A stretch of DNA of 64,000 nucleotides from Mesodorylaimus sp. YZB2_4. Its lineage: Eukaryota > Nematoda > Enoplea > Dorylaimida > Dorylaimidae. A program made the position numbers and the translations under genes. Positions 21,492 through 31,709 of this stretch are shown here, piece by piece. The DNA lies in NCBI GenBank assembly GCA_030248295.1, contig JASANH010000878.1, forward strand, positions 36,238 to 100,237, written 5' to 3'. The notes below the pieces were generated by a model, which made no database searches, was not told the DNA's origin, and saw only the letters and a list, made by a program, of their open reading frames with translations. Numbering within the stretch: the stretch's first letter is position 1; each line of letters begins with the position of its first letter.

Positions 21492-22901
21492 CGGCAGCGC
21501 TGCTGGCAAGGCGGATAGGTCATAGATAAGATACAGTATATACTCGTTAAATTGTCACTTTCTCCTTGTATGGGTAGAACATGGTATGACAATCACTTTT
21601 ATAATAAATGAGAAGAATGCATATTTCTAACTTGTGCTTCATTTAGCTATAGCTTATTTATATGAAACTCAAAGTCGGTCCTGTTAGTCTTCCACATATG
21701 ACACCCTGCATTGGCAGTCGCAACTTGCCACAACTCGTCTCGTTTCGTGCAGGTTCAGGTGGGCGTCAAGCGCACCCAAGTACGATTCAAAGCCTTTTTC
21801 ACGAATAGACACGCGCACATAAGAGTTCTTGAATCGAAGCAGAATTAGAGTTATGAACGCGTGTAAGCCTAATTCCAACCCCTCATCGAGTATGAACTTC
21901 CGTTTATCAGCTGCCTTATACCTCAACGTAGGCGCTCGTCATGTATTATGCGTCAGTTTCTAGCTTCTTATATGTTCTTTGAAATATCAGTTCGTCTTTT
22001 CATAAAAATCCATCAAACACGCGATTTATTCACTAAAATACTGTAGGTGCATTATTTCTGTGCCGGTGCTGCAGAGGCTAAGGAAACTGCACGAAATGCC
22101 ACAGATGCGTCAATACTCTCCTATCACATCCCAATACGAGCGCCTAAGCATGGGATGTTTTTCCTTCTTGGAACCAGGCTTCCTCTCATATTTCCTTTTT
22201 ATCTCCTCCTTATCCCTGTCAAAATGTCATTTGTGACGCTCACTGACGAAGTGTTAGCGCCAAGGCTAGATTTGCCATCAGCCACGTGATTCTGAGAAAC
22301 AATGCCGACCAGGTCATGAATCCGTTATATACCTTTTACTGCAGCGTCGTATCGAGTGCCCAAGCCCCTGGCGATTCCATTTTCTGAACTCTGAATGACG
22401 TAGAAGGTCTAATCTGAGAAATCGAAAACATTCATTGCATTGGCTCAAATATCACCAGCCTGCCAAGGACTAAATGCAGTTGGCTGCCTAGCTAGACATG
22501 TTTGACAAGATCTCTCGTGTATCCACATGAGTGTAATTCCCTATTCCATGCATTTTGGAAAAGTGTGGTAAAAAATCATTCCAGCCTGGACTTCTTACTC
22601 GGGAAACAAGGCTTGCGAGGCCCAGATATCATTAATGAATGCTGCCAAGACATCCGCAGGTAATAATTATACGATGTGCACCAGGCCTTTGGCTGTCTTG
22701 ACAACGGGGACTCTTATAAGTGCGCCTTCATCGTGTCGAATGCTGACCAGGTAGCCAAGGAGAGATGACGAGGATTTGCCTCATTAGCTTTCTCATCCTG
22801 GCTAACTAGGAAAGAGCATCAAGTCAGTCCCCATTTCAGCTTCAGAAAGGAATAGCGTTTGGGTTTCTTTGGTCGTAAACCTATTCACTGCTGGTGAGCA
22901 C
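21492..22901. other. Intergenic
   Basis: It contains the 3' UTR and AATAAA (21603-21608) of the phosphatase gene and, at 22832-22839, CATTTCAG, a probable trans-splice acceptor 62 bases before the GPCR ATG. Nothing else was recognised. Confidence 0.5.
21603..21608 (+). terminator. Polyadenylation signal AATAAA, histidine phosphatase gene
   Basis: A canonical AATAAA lies 111 bases after the stop codon at 21491. Confidence 0.6.
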
Positions 22902-24035
22902 ATGGATGCGAACACTACAGGCAATATGGCAGCCTTGAGCAACATCACTTTCAACTACACAGAATATTGCGCAGTGGCGAACGTGGTCGCTTCTCGAATC
23001 GAATTGAAAGTATTGTTCACTTTGGAATCTATTTTCGGGCTAATAGCCTTATTCCCGAATACGATGACCCTAGTGCTGCTTTGGAGAATCAAAGTCTTTC
23101 ATGCTAATCTTCGACTCATTTTAGCAAATTTGACTTGTAGTTTGTGGGCCATATCAGCTAGTATGTCAGTCAAGGCCATCGTACGCTTGACCCAAGACCC
23201 ATGCTCGTTTGTGATGCCTGTCAAATCGTGTTTTTGGCGTGATTTTTTCATTGTGATTCCGTTGCATAATGCCCTCATCTCATTGGTCATTTTGAACTTG
23301 GAGCGTCTCTACGCTACAGCACGTTACCGAAGTTACGATTACGCCAGCTCTGTTCCATTTTTGGGCATGTTCTTGATCGCCTGCGCCTGGGCCATTACGC
23401 TCGGACTGAATGTGCCGGGTTATTTTTCAGTGATGAAAGATCGTTGGGTACCGGTATGCGAATTAGCCATAGCAGCAAGTCAGCAGGGCGTGGCGAGGGT
23501 TATCATAACCATGGTCACTTTCGAAGGTGTGGCAGCCGTGATCACTGTCTTTGTGTACGTGTACAATCGATATATCCTGGGTCGCATGGCTATCAATCGG
23601 GCACGATACGACCTATCAGCCCGTTTTCAAGTGGGTCAAAACGAACAGCTGAACACAGCTTTGATGCCTGGCATGATATTGCATATGATCTGTCATCTGC
23701 CAACTTATATTTTCTTAACTCTTATCTTTGTCCGCGGAGGGCAGTTAACATTGGACACAAAGACCTGGTTGCTGCATCTAACTTATTTATGGAGACTTAC
23801 ATACGCTATGATCGATCCCATTTTGCTGCTTAGCTTAAATGCTAGTCTTCGGCAAGGGCTACAGAAAACGGCGGTGGGAAAGGTCCTGTTTTTGGCCATA
23901 GATCATTACCGGAAACGAAACCAGGCCAAAACTCAAGATGTCAGAGCCAAGTCAATAAATGTCATGAATGCCCATTTCGATTACTTGCAGCAATCGTGGG
24001 CGGTGCAGAAGGCACCAACGAATAATGATAAATGA
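22902..24035 (+). CDS. Seven-transmembrane chemoreceptor, Sra/Srab/Sre-like
   Basis: This intronless frame gives 377 residues from the ATG at 22902; the frame opens earlier only with a non-ATG codon. The N-terminus carries N-glycosylation sequons (NTTG, NITF, NYTE). Seven hydrophobic segments are visible; TM1 is about residues 37-62. After TM3 comes LERLYATARYRSYD, the DRY-equivalent ER at ~134. Between TM5 and TM6 lies NRARYDLSARFQ (LSARFQ at ~238-243), the signature of the nematode Sra-superfamily. A C-terminal HFDYLQQSW motif is mirrored in the second receptor (HFNILNKQW). The expected role is a plasma-membrane G-protein-coupled receptor in sensory neurons; the ligand is unknown. Absence of introns is unusual for this superfamily. 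CATTTCAG at 22839 likely receives the spliced leader. Confidence 0.8.
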   Translation: MDANTTGNMAALSNITFNYTEYCAVANVVASRIELKVLFTLESIFGLIALFPNTMTLVLLWRIKVFHANLRLILANLTCSLWAISASMSVKAIVRLTQDPCSFVMPVKSCFWRDFFIVIPLHNALISLVILNLERLYATARYRSYDYASSVPFLGMFLIACAWAITLGLNVPGYFSVMKDRWVPVCELAIAASQQGVARVIITMVTFEGVAAVITVFVYVYNRYILGRMAINRARYDLSARFQVGQNEQLNTALMPGMILHMICHLPTYIFLTLIFVRGGQLTLDTKTWLLHLTYLWRLTYAMIDPILLLSLNASLRQGLQKTAVGKVLFLAIDHYRKRNQAKTQDVRAKSINVMNAHFDYLQQSWAVQKAPTNNDK

Positions 24036-25948
24036 CTTATTCGAAGCCAGGATAAAACATAATTACGTGCTGGTCTCGCGCGATGCCATCACTTTTTTCG
24101 AATGAAAATCGGCTCTCTAGCTCACATGTCCTGAATAATTACCATATATCTGTCATCTACTACACGTTATCTGCCTGTTTGAATGTAAGTACCTGCACTA
24201 AATAGTATTGTATAATATATTACCTGCGCTAGGTGTAACTTGTAAACTACTAAAAATATAACTTGATGTAACCTGACCCAATGTACTGAAGGTGCGGTCA
24301 CTGTCACAGTCACTGAATAACAAAAAAGCAAGCCTTGCTTAATGAAGCGTGACCGGCAGTTAGCATAATTAAATTTTTTATACGCGGTGCGTGACATGGA
24401 TTGTTCAAGTAGGCCTTACCAAATATGATAGCAGGAATCGAGTGCAAGGGGCTTGTTATGGAGTGACATGAGCAAATGGATGAGCGTAGGGCGTCCGCAT
24501 GGGGCTTCTCATTTGCACCGTAAGGAGATCTGAAACTGTGAATCAATTCGAGCTAGGTGGGATAGCTGTGCTAATATTGAATATGAGACATGCTAGGTAG
24601 GTTTTTTGCACGTATTATCTTTTCCGTGCAAGAATTTCTGAGATAATCCAGCCAAAAGTGCACAGGATATAGGTATGTATAGGATTCGTCAAGGTGCCGA
24701 TGAGGATCCTGACGGTCCAGTATGGCTCATATGCTGGAATGGTAATCCGAGCGTGGGTTGTAGGCCTGCTCAAGTTTCTTGTTTTTATTTTTGTCTTGAT
24801 GATCTAAAATAAAAGCCTTCATTTAAAATGCTGCACGTCTTTGGAAGTGGAATGCTTGAAAATACTGGGGATCGAATGCAGAAGAAAAGAAGACCGAAAA
24901 ACTGCAGAGTCACCCACCTGATCTTTCGCCAGACTCCTTCATGTACTAGAGGAGTGCATCAGAAAATTCGGGGCCGAGATGACTCTACAGCATTGGTGCG
25001 TGATACCCAAATGAAAGCATGCAATGTGATTGACAGCTACACACTATACACCGACGAAGTGGTCAGATTGGTTACTCTAATTTCATTGATCATCAGTAAA
25101 ATTCTTATGCCCCTATTAGCGGGCCATACCATGTCATGTACAAAAGTATTGGCGCGTACCCTGAGCGCCTTCTCGTCCTGTATTCACAAGAAAAAGGCAT
25201 GCTAGTCACGCGTAAGCGGCGAATCTGTGTCATGATATGTTTTCAAGCGAATTCTGTTACCCTACCCTACATACTCCTACATACAAGAACTAGCTTTGAC
25301 ACTGAAGTCGCGAGTATTGGTTACTACAGCCTGTACAAGATCCTCAGGGTGAGGCCGCAGAGATCACCCATTCTGCCCTATCATTCAATCGATCATTACA
25401 ATATTTTTTGCGCATAATGTGTCCCTTCACACTCGAGTGCGCATAAGCCTTTGGCGATGCGGTATAACATGAACATAGAGATCGTGGATTGTCTTCCTGT
25501 TCAAAATGGCTTTAAAATGACAAGGGGACGAGGGGACAATTTTCTATGGTAGCAATTCCCCTTGCGTAGTCTGCGTTGCCTTTGACGTCAGTTCGATCTT
25601 CTGTTTTCTGCTTTCACATTTTCCTTTCCTCCCTAGTTCTCGTCAACGTCACGTAGAAATCAAGTTTTGGATCTGGCGGGGACAGTAAACTATTGATTTT
25701 GTATGCGCCTATACAGAGTGTTTGCAATGCGGCCCGGACTGGCTGCTTGAAGGCGGTAATCGTGGACGGGGCTTGCCATCTCGCCGGGCCTACAGTACGG
25801 TATTTATTGACTCTGAAACTGGACTGACACGCGGATAGCAGCACTGTAAATAAGCTGCGTTGTTGCCATCCAGTTTTTAGCAAGTGCTGTGCACCAAAGT
25901 ATCTGCACTCTAGTGCCTGCTTCTTTCCGAGTTTATATTCCCCTCACG
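24036..25948. other. Intergenic
   Basis: No gene or clear repeat is recognised. TTTTTAG at 25874-25880 is a probable trans-splice acceptor for the PLP-enzyme gene. Open frames at 24828-25205 and 25136-25417 lack protein-like features. Confidence 0.45.
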
Positions 25949-27253
25949 ATGGATTCATTCGTGTACCCACCCGAAGTGCTAGCGTTGAACGAGACCACCC
26001 CACTGGGATCCAGTCTCTTACCATATTTCCAAATCGAGCCCGGATTCACGCATGTCAACCATGGATCGTACGGAGGAGCGCCCCGGGTCGTTGCACAAGC
26101 CCTGCGCCATTATCAGGACCGCATGGAACGATGTCCCGACGGGTGGTTTCGATACGAGAGCGAACAACAGGTGGATCGAGTCATCGATGATTTGCGCGAA
26201 TTCGTTCGAGTCAGCGATGGAACAACCGCAGGGCGAGGAGTCGGGGACTTAGTTTTGGTCAGAAATGTCACTTTCGCCATAAATAGTATATTTCGAAGCT
26301 GGCCGTGGAGACAAGGGGACAAGCTGTTGTTCTTGAGTGAGGCCTACGACATGGTCAAACTGGCTGCCAAGTTTCTGCACGATTCGTTGGGTGTGGAAGT
26401 GGTCGAAGTACCCATCAAATTCCCCATAGCTGAAAATGCCATCATCGATTTGGTGACCCAAGCATTGACCACGCATGGATCGGCAGTCAAACTGGCCGTG
26501 TTCTCGCACATAACATCAGTACCAGCTGTTATCCTACCCGTACTGCGTCTGATCGACTTGTGCCGCAGTCGAAATGTGGCCTGCGTAATCGATGGCGCTC
26601 ACGCATTTGGTCAACTCGACTTGGACATGACCGCATTGGACCCCGATTTCTACATTGCCAATGGCCATAAATGGTTGATGACTGCCAAGGGAGCAGCGTT
26701 TCTATACGCAAAGAAAAAATGGCGCAGCACCTTACATTCGGCCATTATTACTTTTGGTTATGGTGAGAGCGATGCCAGGAAAGAATTTTTATGGGAAGGC
26801 ACTGCCGATTACAGCGCCTGGTTCACCATATCCACATCAATCAAATTCCGAAGTCTTCTAGGAGAAAAAAGAATCCGCGATTATTGCCGAAAATTGGCTT
26901 CAGACGCGGGCAAATTGATGGCACAAATTTGGGGCACCGAAGTGTTGATCAGTGACGAAAATCAATTAGGGTCCATGAATAACATCCGATTACCATTAGG
27001 GGAGCCCAAACCGGCTGATCCGGCCAAATTCGTTCGACTAGTTATCAAGGAATTGTACTCGCGTTACAAAACCTTTTTGGCTAATTTTTCCCAGGACGGA
27101 GTCTGGTACGCCAGAATATCAGCACAAGTCTACAATGATATCCATGATTACAGAATGGTAGCCAATGCTTTCCTGAAAGTGCGGGACCGAGTGAAGGCCG
27201 AGATGGGAATGGAAGAACAGAACATAAGTGACTATTGCGTGGTCGAAAAGTGA
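25949..27253 (+). CDS. Class V PLP-dependent enzyme (isopenicillin-N epimerase/desulfurase-like)
   Basis: This intronless frame gives 434 residues from the ATG at 25949. Fold type I class V features appear in order: FTHVNHGSYGGAP near the N-terminus (residues ~34-46), GDLVLVRNVTFAIN (cofactor-loop region), VIDGAHAFGQ with the PLP-contacting Asp (~215) and His (~218), and YIANGHKWLM with the Schiff-base Lys at ~241. Then comes the LWEGTADYSAW segment seen in epimerase-type members and a small C-terminal domain. The family includes isopenicillin-N epimerase-like proteins, cysteine-desulfurase-like lyases and Egt2-type C-S lyases. The actual reaction is not predictable. TTTTTAG 69 bases upstream suits trans-splicing. 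The nearest relatives I recall are bacterial and fungal, so transfer is possible. Confidence 0.8.
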   Translation: MDSFVYPPEVLALNETTPLGSSLLPYFQIEPGFTHVNHGSYGGAPRVVAQALRHYQDRMERCPDGWFRYESEQQVDRVIDDLREFVRVSDGTTAGRGVGDLVLVRNVTFAINSIFRSWPWRQGDKLLFLSEAYDMVKLAAKFLHDSLGVEVVEVPIKFPIAENAIIDLVTQALTTHGSAVKLAVFSHITSVPAVILPVLRLIDLCRSRNVACVIDGAHAFGQLDLDMTALDPDFYIANGHKWLMTAKGAAFLYAKKKWRSTLHSAIITFGYGESDARKEFLWEGTADYSAWFTISTSIKFRSLLGEKRIRDYCRKLASDAGKLMAQIWGTEVLISDENQLGSMNNIRLPLGEPKPADPAKFVRLVIKELYSRYKTFLANFSQDGVWYARISAQVYNDIHDYRMVANAFLKVRDRVKAEMGMEEQNISDYCVVEK

Positions 27254-27582
27254 ACTCTCATGGGCCTTTTTAGAATACGCTTACAAAAGTCGTTTTACTC
27301 AAAAATACTATAAATCTTTTCAAGTAAATTTTTTGGCAGTTACTCGATGTAGTGGGGCTGTCTCACCGATTCTAGTGCATAGGCAACCAGCTAACGTGGC
27401 TTCTAGTATTTCTTATTCCTTCGCAAGGATAACGTGTAAATAATTAGCCAGAACTATTTTATCGAAGCTGATCTTATGCAAAAAAGCGAAACTTTTTTAG
27501 AAATTTTTGCCCAAGCAAAATCCACATTACCGTCGAGTCCTTAGCACAAAAAAGAGTTCGCTCACATCATAGCAGGTACATA

Positions 27583-27700
27583 GGGTCCGTACAAATACGA
27601 CGTCGTACGCCAGGGGGAGGGGGTCGCCTAAAAAACGATCTTGTTCGACAGGAGAGAGGGGGGTCAAGCCAAATACGCTGTCATTTTGCAGTGGATATTC
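27583..27700 (+). mobile_element. TACGACGTCGTA element (copy 3)
   Basis: It begins GGGTCCGTACAAA, then TACGACGTCGTA, GCCAGGGGGAGGGGGTCG and 'aaaaaacgatcttgttcgac', ending near 'ccaaatacgctgtc'. It nearly matches the minus-strand copy at 10853-10957. Confidence 0.7.
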
Positions 27701-27708
27701 CAAGGTCA

Positions 27709-28038
27709 TACTGCCGGTGTCGCATGTCAATCCACCCTCATGTCACTGTAACCAGGAGGGGCACTTTGACATGGATATTTGCCCATGTAAGAGTAACCGA
27801 GGTCATGTCAAAGTATTATAGCCGAGGTCATTACCCGACCCAGGCCTAAGCGAATCTGTCCTTTGTTCTGTAAAGTGATGCCGCAAGCATTGTCGGACGG
27901 CCAGCGGCCAGCAATTTTGCGCTCATCCATGCAGCTCCCCGGATACTTTGACGTGACCCTGGCCGACCGGCTACGTTGACATGGGCGTTTGCCCATGTCA
28001 AACTATCCTGGTTACTTTGACATGTGACACCGGCTGTA
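27709..28038. mobile_element. Inverted-repeat element with TTTGACATG motifs
   Basis: The left end (tactgccggtgtcgcatgtc, 27709) and right end (gacatgtgacaccggctgta, to 28038) are inverse copies, extending through CTGTAACCAGGA against TCCTGGTTAC. An inner hairpin TTGACATGGGC-gttt-GCCCATGTCAA lies at ~27988-28012. The ~330-base length and TIRs suggest a MITE. Confidence 0.65.
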
Positions 28039-31000
28039 CAGACTTCAAGCTGCTGATAGCAACGCCAGCCCAGGTCCCGCATTTGGTCCCAAACCCACTG
28101 AGTTTTCGGATTGTATTGGGTGTTATATCCATGGGTATCGGTTTGGGTTGGGTGGTATAGTAAATTACCAGGACTGGGTTGGGTCGAAAAGCCAAACCCA
28201 GACAAACCCAACTTTTTTTATCCCGTCAAATCACGCCTCCCTGTGCAAAACTGCAAAATATTTTTCATAATCCATGATTCCTTCCCTAAACTAAATGAGC
28301 CGGAGGATGTGCTATTTTGTACAAGCATAACTTCATTGTAAAAATGCTTAGAACTCGGCCAACAGCAGCTCGCGCAGTAAAAAATTAAGAACAGAGATTT
28401 TGTGACTAAGAAATTCCAATTAGAAACTAACTCCTAACAATGTCTTCTAGGCCTAAAGCGGGGTCGCACGTCCGCTCGTAGGCTTGTTAGTGCAAAACAG
28501 CCATCATAGTTGACAATTCTTTTGCACTTGATAATCACCGACAATGAGACAATTTGAACTCCGCGCCACACCCAAAAAATAATAGCAAATCCATTAGAGC
28601 TTGGTCAAAGTAGTTAGACCCCATTAGAGCTTGGTCCAAGGTCACAAATGGGTGTACTGCTGACTGGCCGCTTTCTGCCCAGTTGGCGGACATACGGGTA
28701 GATATTATGGTCCTTGTAGATATGGGTGTGATGGTCATGGGCAACAGAAAACAGTAAGTGATGAAGACAAACAAGTGTTTTTCAGTCTTGAAATTATGAG
28801 CTCCCCTTGGCAGTGTGATTTATGCAGAAAGCATCAGCTGAGAGGGGAAGGTTACAGCCAAGTTTTGCGGCGCTGGCCGCATTGTTTGCAGCAAAAGAAA
28901 TCCTTTGTTTTCAATATATTTTCCAGTAAGAAATGTCTGCTACGCTTTCCATAGTTCTAGTCCGCATACAGTAAATCCTATCCCCAGGCGATTCGCCCTG
29001 TTCTGTTATTCCCGCCCGCAAGAAGAGCAGGGTCGATTACAGCCTGGGGGACCCTTTTTGAGGGCTCTAGTACCAGGATTTGCGAGCACCAGCACCTGCT
29101 AGTTTGCTATAATCATTGGTTAAATGTGTGCTTGTCAGACTTTTAAGCACACAAGATAAATTCTGCCTGGTCGACCCTACGCAGTAATTTAGAATTCATG
29201 ACACGACAGTTTCTGAGAAAGGTCGTCCAACTAAATATCCCCTGTACTCGTCGCTAGATCAGATCCCAGTGGGACTGGTACGCTGGTGCATCTGCGCGTA
29301 TTTCGAACTGATTGGGAGCTCGCCTTGCATGATAGCCTATAAGATGTTAATTGGGCGCAGGAAGGCTATCTAAGTTGTAATCTTGCCATTTAGGTATCAA
29401 AGTTTTGCACATGGGACTATGTTGTGTGCTGGACGCGTATGCATAGCTTGCGCCCGCTTGATAGATTCATTTAGCTAATTCTCTGCATCATTCTTCTCAT
29501 GGACCAAAATTGGCCATACTCTGGCACCCCTTTCTTCCTCCCACCTACAACCATCCTAAACAAGGCACCTCGTCAACAAGTGGTTTGCGTAGAAGCGGAA
29601 TCTGAAAGAAAAACAAAAAGCTGAAAATTCCCTTTAAATGAGTGTAATAAAAGAAAAAATAATCATTGAGGAAAGCGAATCATTTTCCGAAGATGTTGAA
29701 AAGGTTAATGATTTGAGAAGAAGTAGCTTCCTACGCAACCTTGTCACTTTCTGAGCAATTGAAGTTGGGAGCAGTCGGTTAATAGACACTGTGCATCAGA
29801 CTTATCATTGAAACCGAACATGGTCGGGCGCTCGTTTGACGCAGGTCGGCTGACCAAATAAGGGCAGCTTAGCTTATAATGAATAATATTTAGTGACTAG
29901 GGGAGGGCACCTGAGCTTGTCTCCTTCTTTATCGACCTTTTGCCTCGGAACTTTGGAAGTAGGCTCATTGCTAGGGCCCCGTTGCTGCGCGATATGGCCA
30001 TGAGTGCGCGGGACAAGAAAGTTCTGTCGCTTAACGAGGAGCGCTCGCCTAGTCGAGGATATAAATGTATTGCGACGGGGAGAAATTTCTGCCGACAGTC
30101 GTTTTTGCCCGCCCCCGTATAGAACCCAGCTTTTTCTCCACAATCCATCAACACCGTGTCGTTCGATAAAAACTGCGTACACGGTCTGCTAGAAAGAGAG
30201 AGTTGGTCGTTTATATAAATCGATAGTCTACTCGGCACTCCTGTCTTTGCTATCTGGCTAAAAGCAGCTCAACAAGCCGGCTCGACTGGCCCGACCCGTC
30301 TCGAATATTGGCCCATTTTTGCAAGGCTGGCCTTGTGTGATAAGGTATCAGCTTATCCCGGCCATCGATCCGTATTAGTGGGAGTTGCCGTTCGACCTGC
30401 TGGCACGATTCTTTGATTTGGTGCATATTGAGACGGTGAAGATGTCGGCGGGTGCGCGCCTCATTTCTCGTCTCATGCTTCTTTACATCATCAGACCCGT
30501 TGGCCGTGGTTCTCCAGGGGAGCCAGCCGTACGTAGATACAGGCACGCCTGGGCCTAGCTGGCCTCCTCCTTCCGCCTGGTCGTCTTTCCTCGCACTCGT
30601 GCCTGGCCATTTTTCTAACGAGTCGACGTTAGTTCTCCGCCGTTCATTGATTGGCGCCAGCTGGCTGCCCGCCCTCTCCTTTCCTCAGTCTCTCCTGTTA
30701 TGCCACGAGCCTCTTTCTCGCTCTGCCCTTCAATGGCCCGCCGCATATGCGGACCCCCTTCGCCCGTACCAAGTACTGTTACTGAGCTTGAACCAAAACC
30801 CCTCTTTTTTGGTGGTCTGGAAACTTTGTGGAGGGCCATCCCACCTGTCACTTTCATCTAGCTCTGACCAATTTGGGGAGATCGCAGCCGATGCTAATGA
30901 CGATTTTCGCCATCTGATGAGTGTTCAAAGCGTGTTTGCGACCCAGGACCTATTGGAACGTGTCGCCGCTCACTGACGCGTACTTAAGAATTTTGTCCCA

Positions 31001-31709
31001 GTCGATCTGCGAACTCGTTTCGCGCACGGCTGGAACAGCTGCGCGTGCAACCGAGATAGCTATTCGGTCAGGTTCCTAGTTTTGAATGCTGGCTAAGGAA
31101 CTTTTGTTTCAAAACATGTCATCTTTGTAAAAACATCGAGGAGATATAATTGTGAACATGTTTCATTTCTTTCTCTTCATAGGCGAGTTCAACAATTCCC
31201 AAAATGGACGTGCGTGGCCAAGGGCACGTAGTGTGAATTCGTCTCGAACAGATACATGAGACGAGTCAAATTGAAGAATGATCGTGGACAAGAATCGTAC
31301 AATTTTTTACTGATTCCGAAACCCGAGCAATGCACGAAAATTGCTCGCCTCGTTCATTTAGCATTCTAGACACACTCGCTTTCGTCAAGGGTTGCGGAAG
31401 CGACGAGAAGTGACGTCATATTAGTAGGGCACGTAGGACGTCCATGTCGAGCCGATTCGATTGTGCACTCAGCTTGGAAGTATCAGCGTCACTGATAGTC
31501 CATTAATAGAATTCTGGCGATTTGCATCCACTCTGTTCTATTTATAAAACTTTGCCTTCATACCTACGCATTTCAAAAAGTTAATTTTCAAACCTGACTA
31601 ACTGAGTCAGATCACAGAATCGAGCACGAGCGAAGAGACTGGTCCAACATTCGGGTTTCATCAAGTGCCCCCTACCAATCACATTCATAAGTTGCCAATC
31701 GACTCGGTC

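Larger units (their letters stand above)
27254..31709. other. Intergenic, repeat-containing, upstream of the DGK gene
   Basis: Contents are a TACGACGTCGTA element (27583-27700), a TTTGACATG-rich inverted-repeat element (27709-28038), an AACCCA/GGGTTT tract (28077-28212) and a short tandem duplication ccattagagcttggtc (~28591-28640). A GC-richer segment at 29.9-31.0 kb has overlapping open frames on both strands, none with a recognisable protein. The DGK promoter probably lies near the end. Confidence 0.5.

Noticed and set aside
25949..27253. Kynureninase or mitochondrial cysteine desulfurase (NFS1)
   Set aside because: The length and the NGHKW Lys context fit epimerase-like class V enzymes; the NFS1 catalytic Cys loop and kynureninase motifs are not visible.
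30452..30976. 174-codon open frame upstream of the DGK gene
   Set aside because: It has no domain, signal or membrane pattern. Shorter open frames overlap it on the other strand in the same GC-richer stretch, which suggests chance openness.
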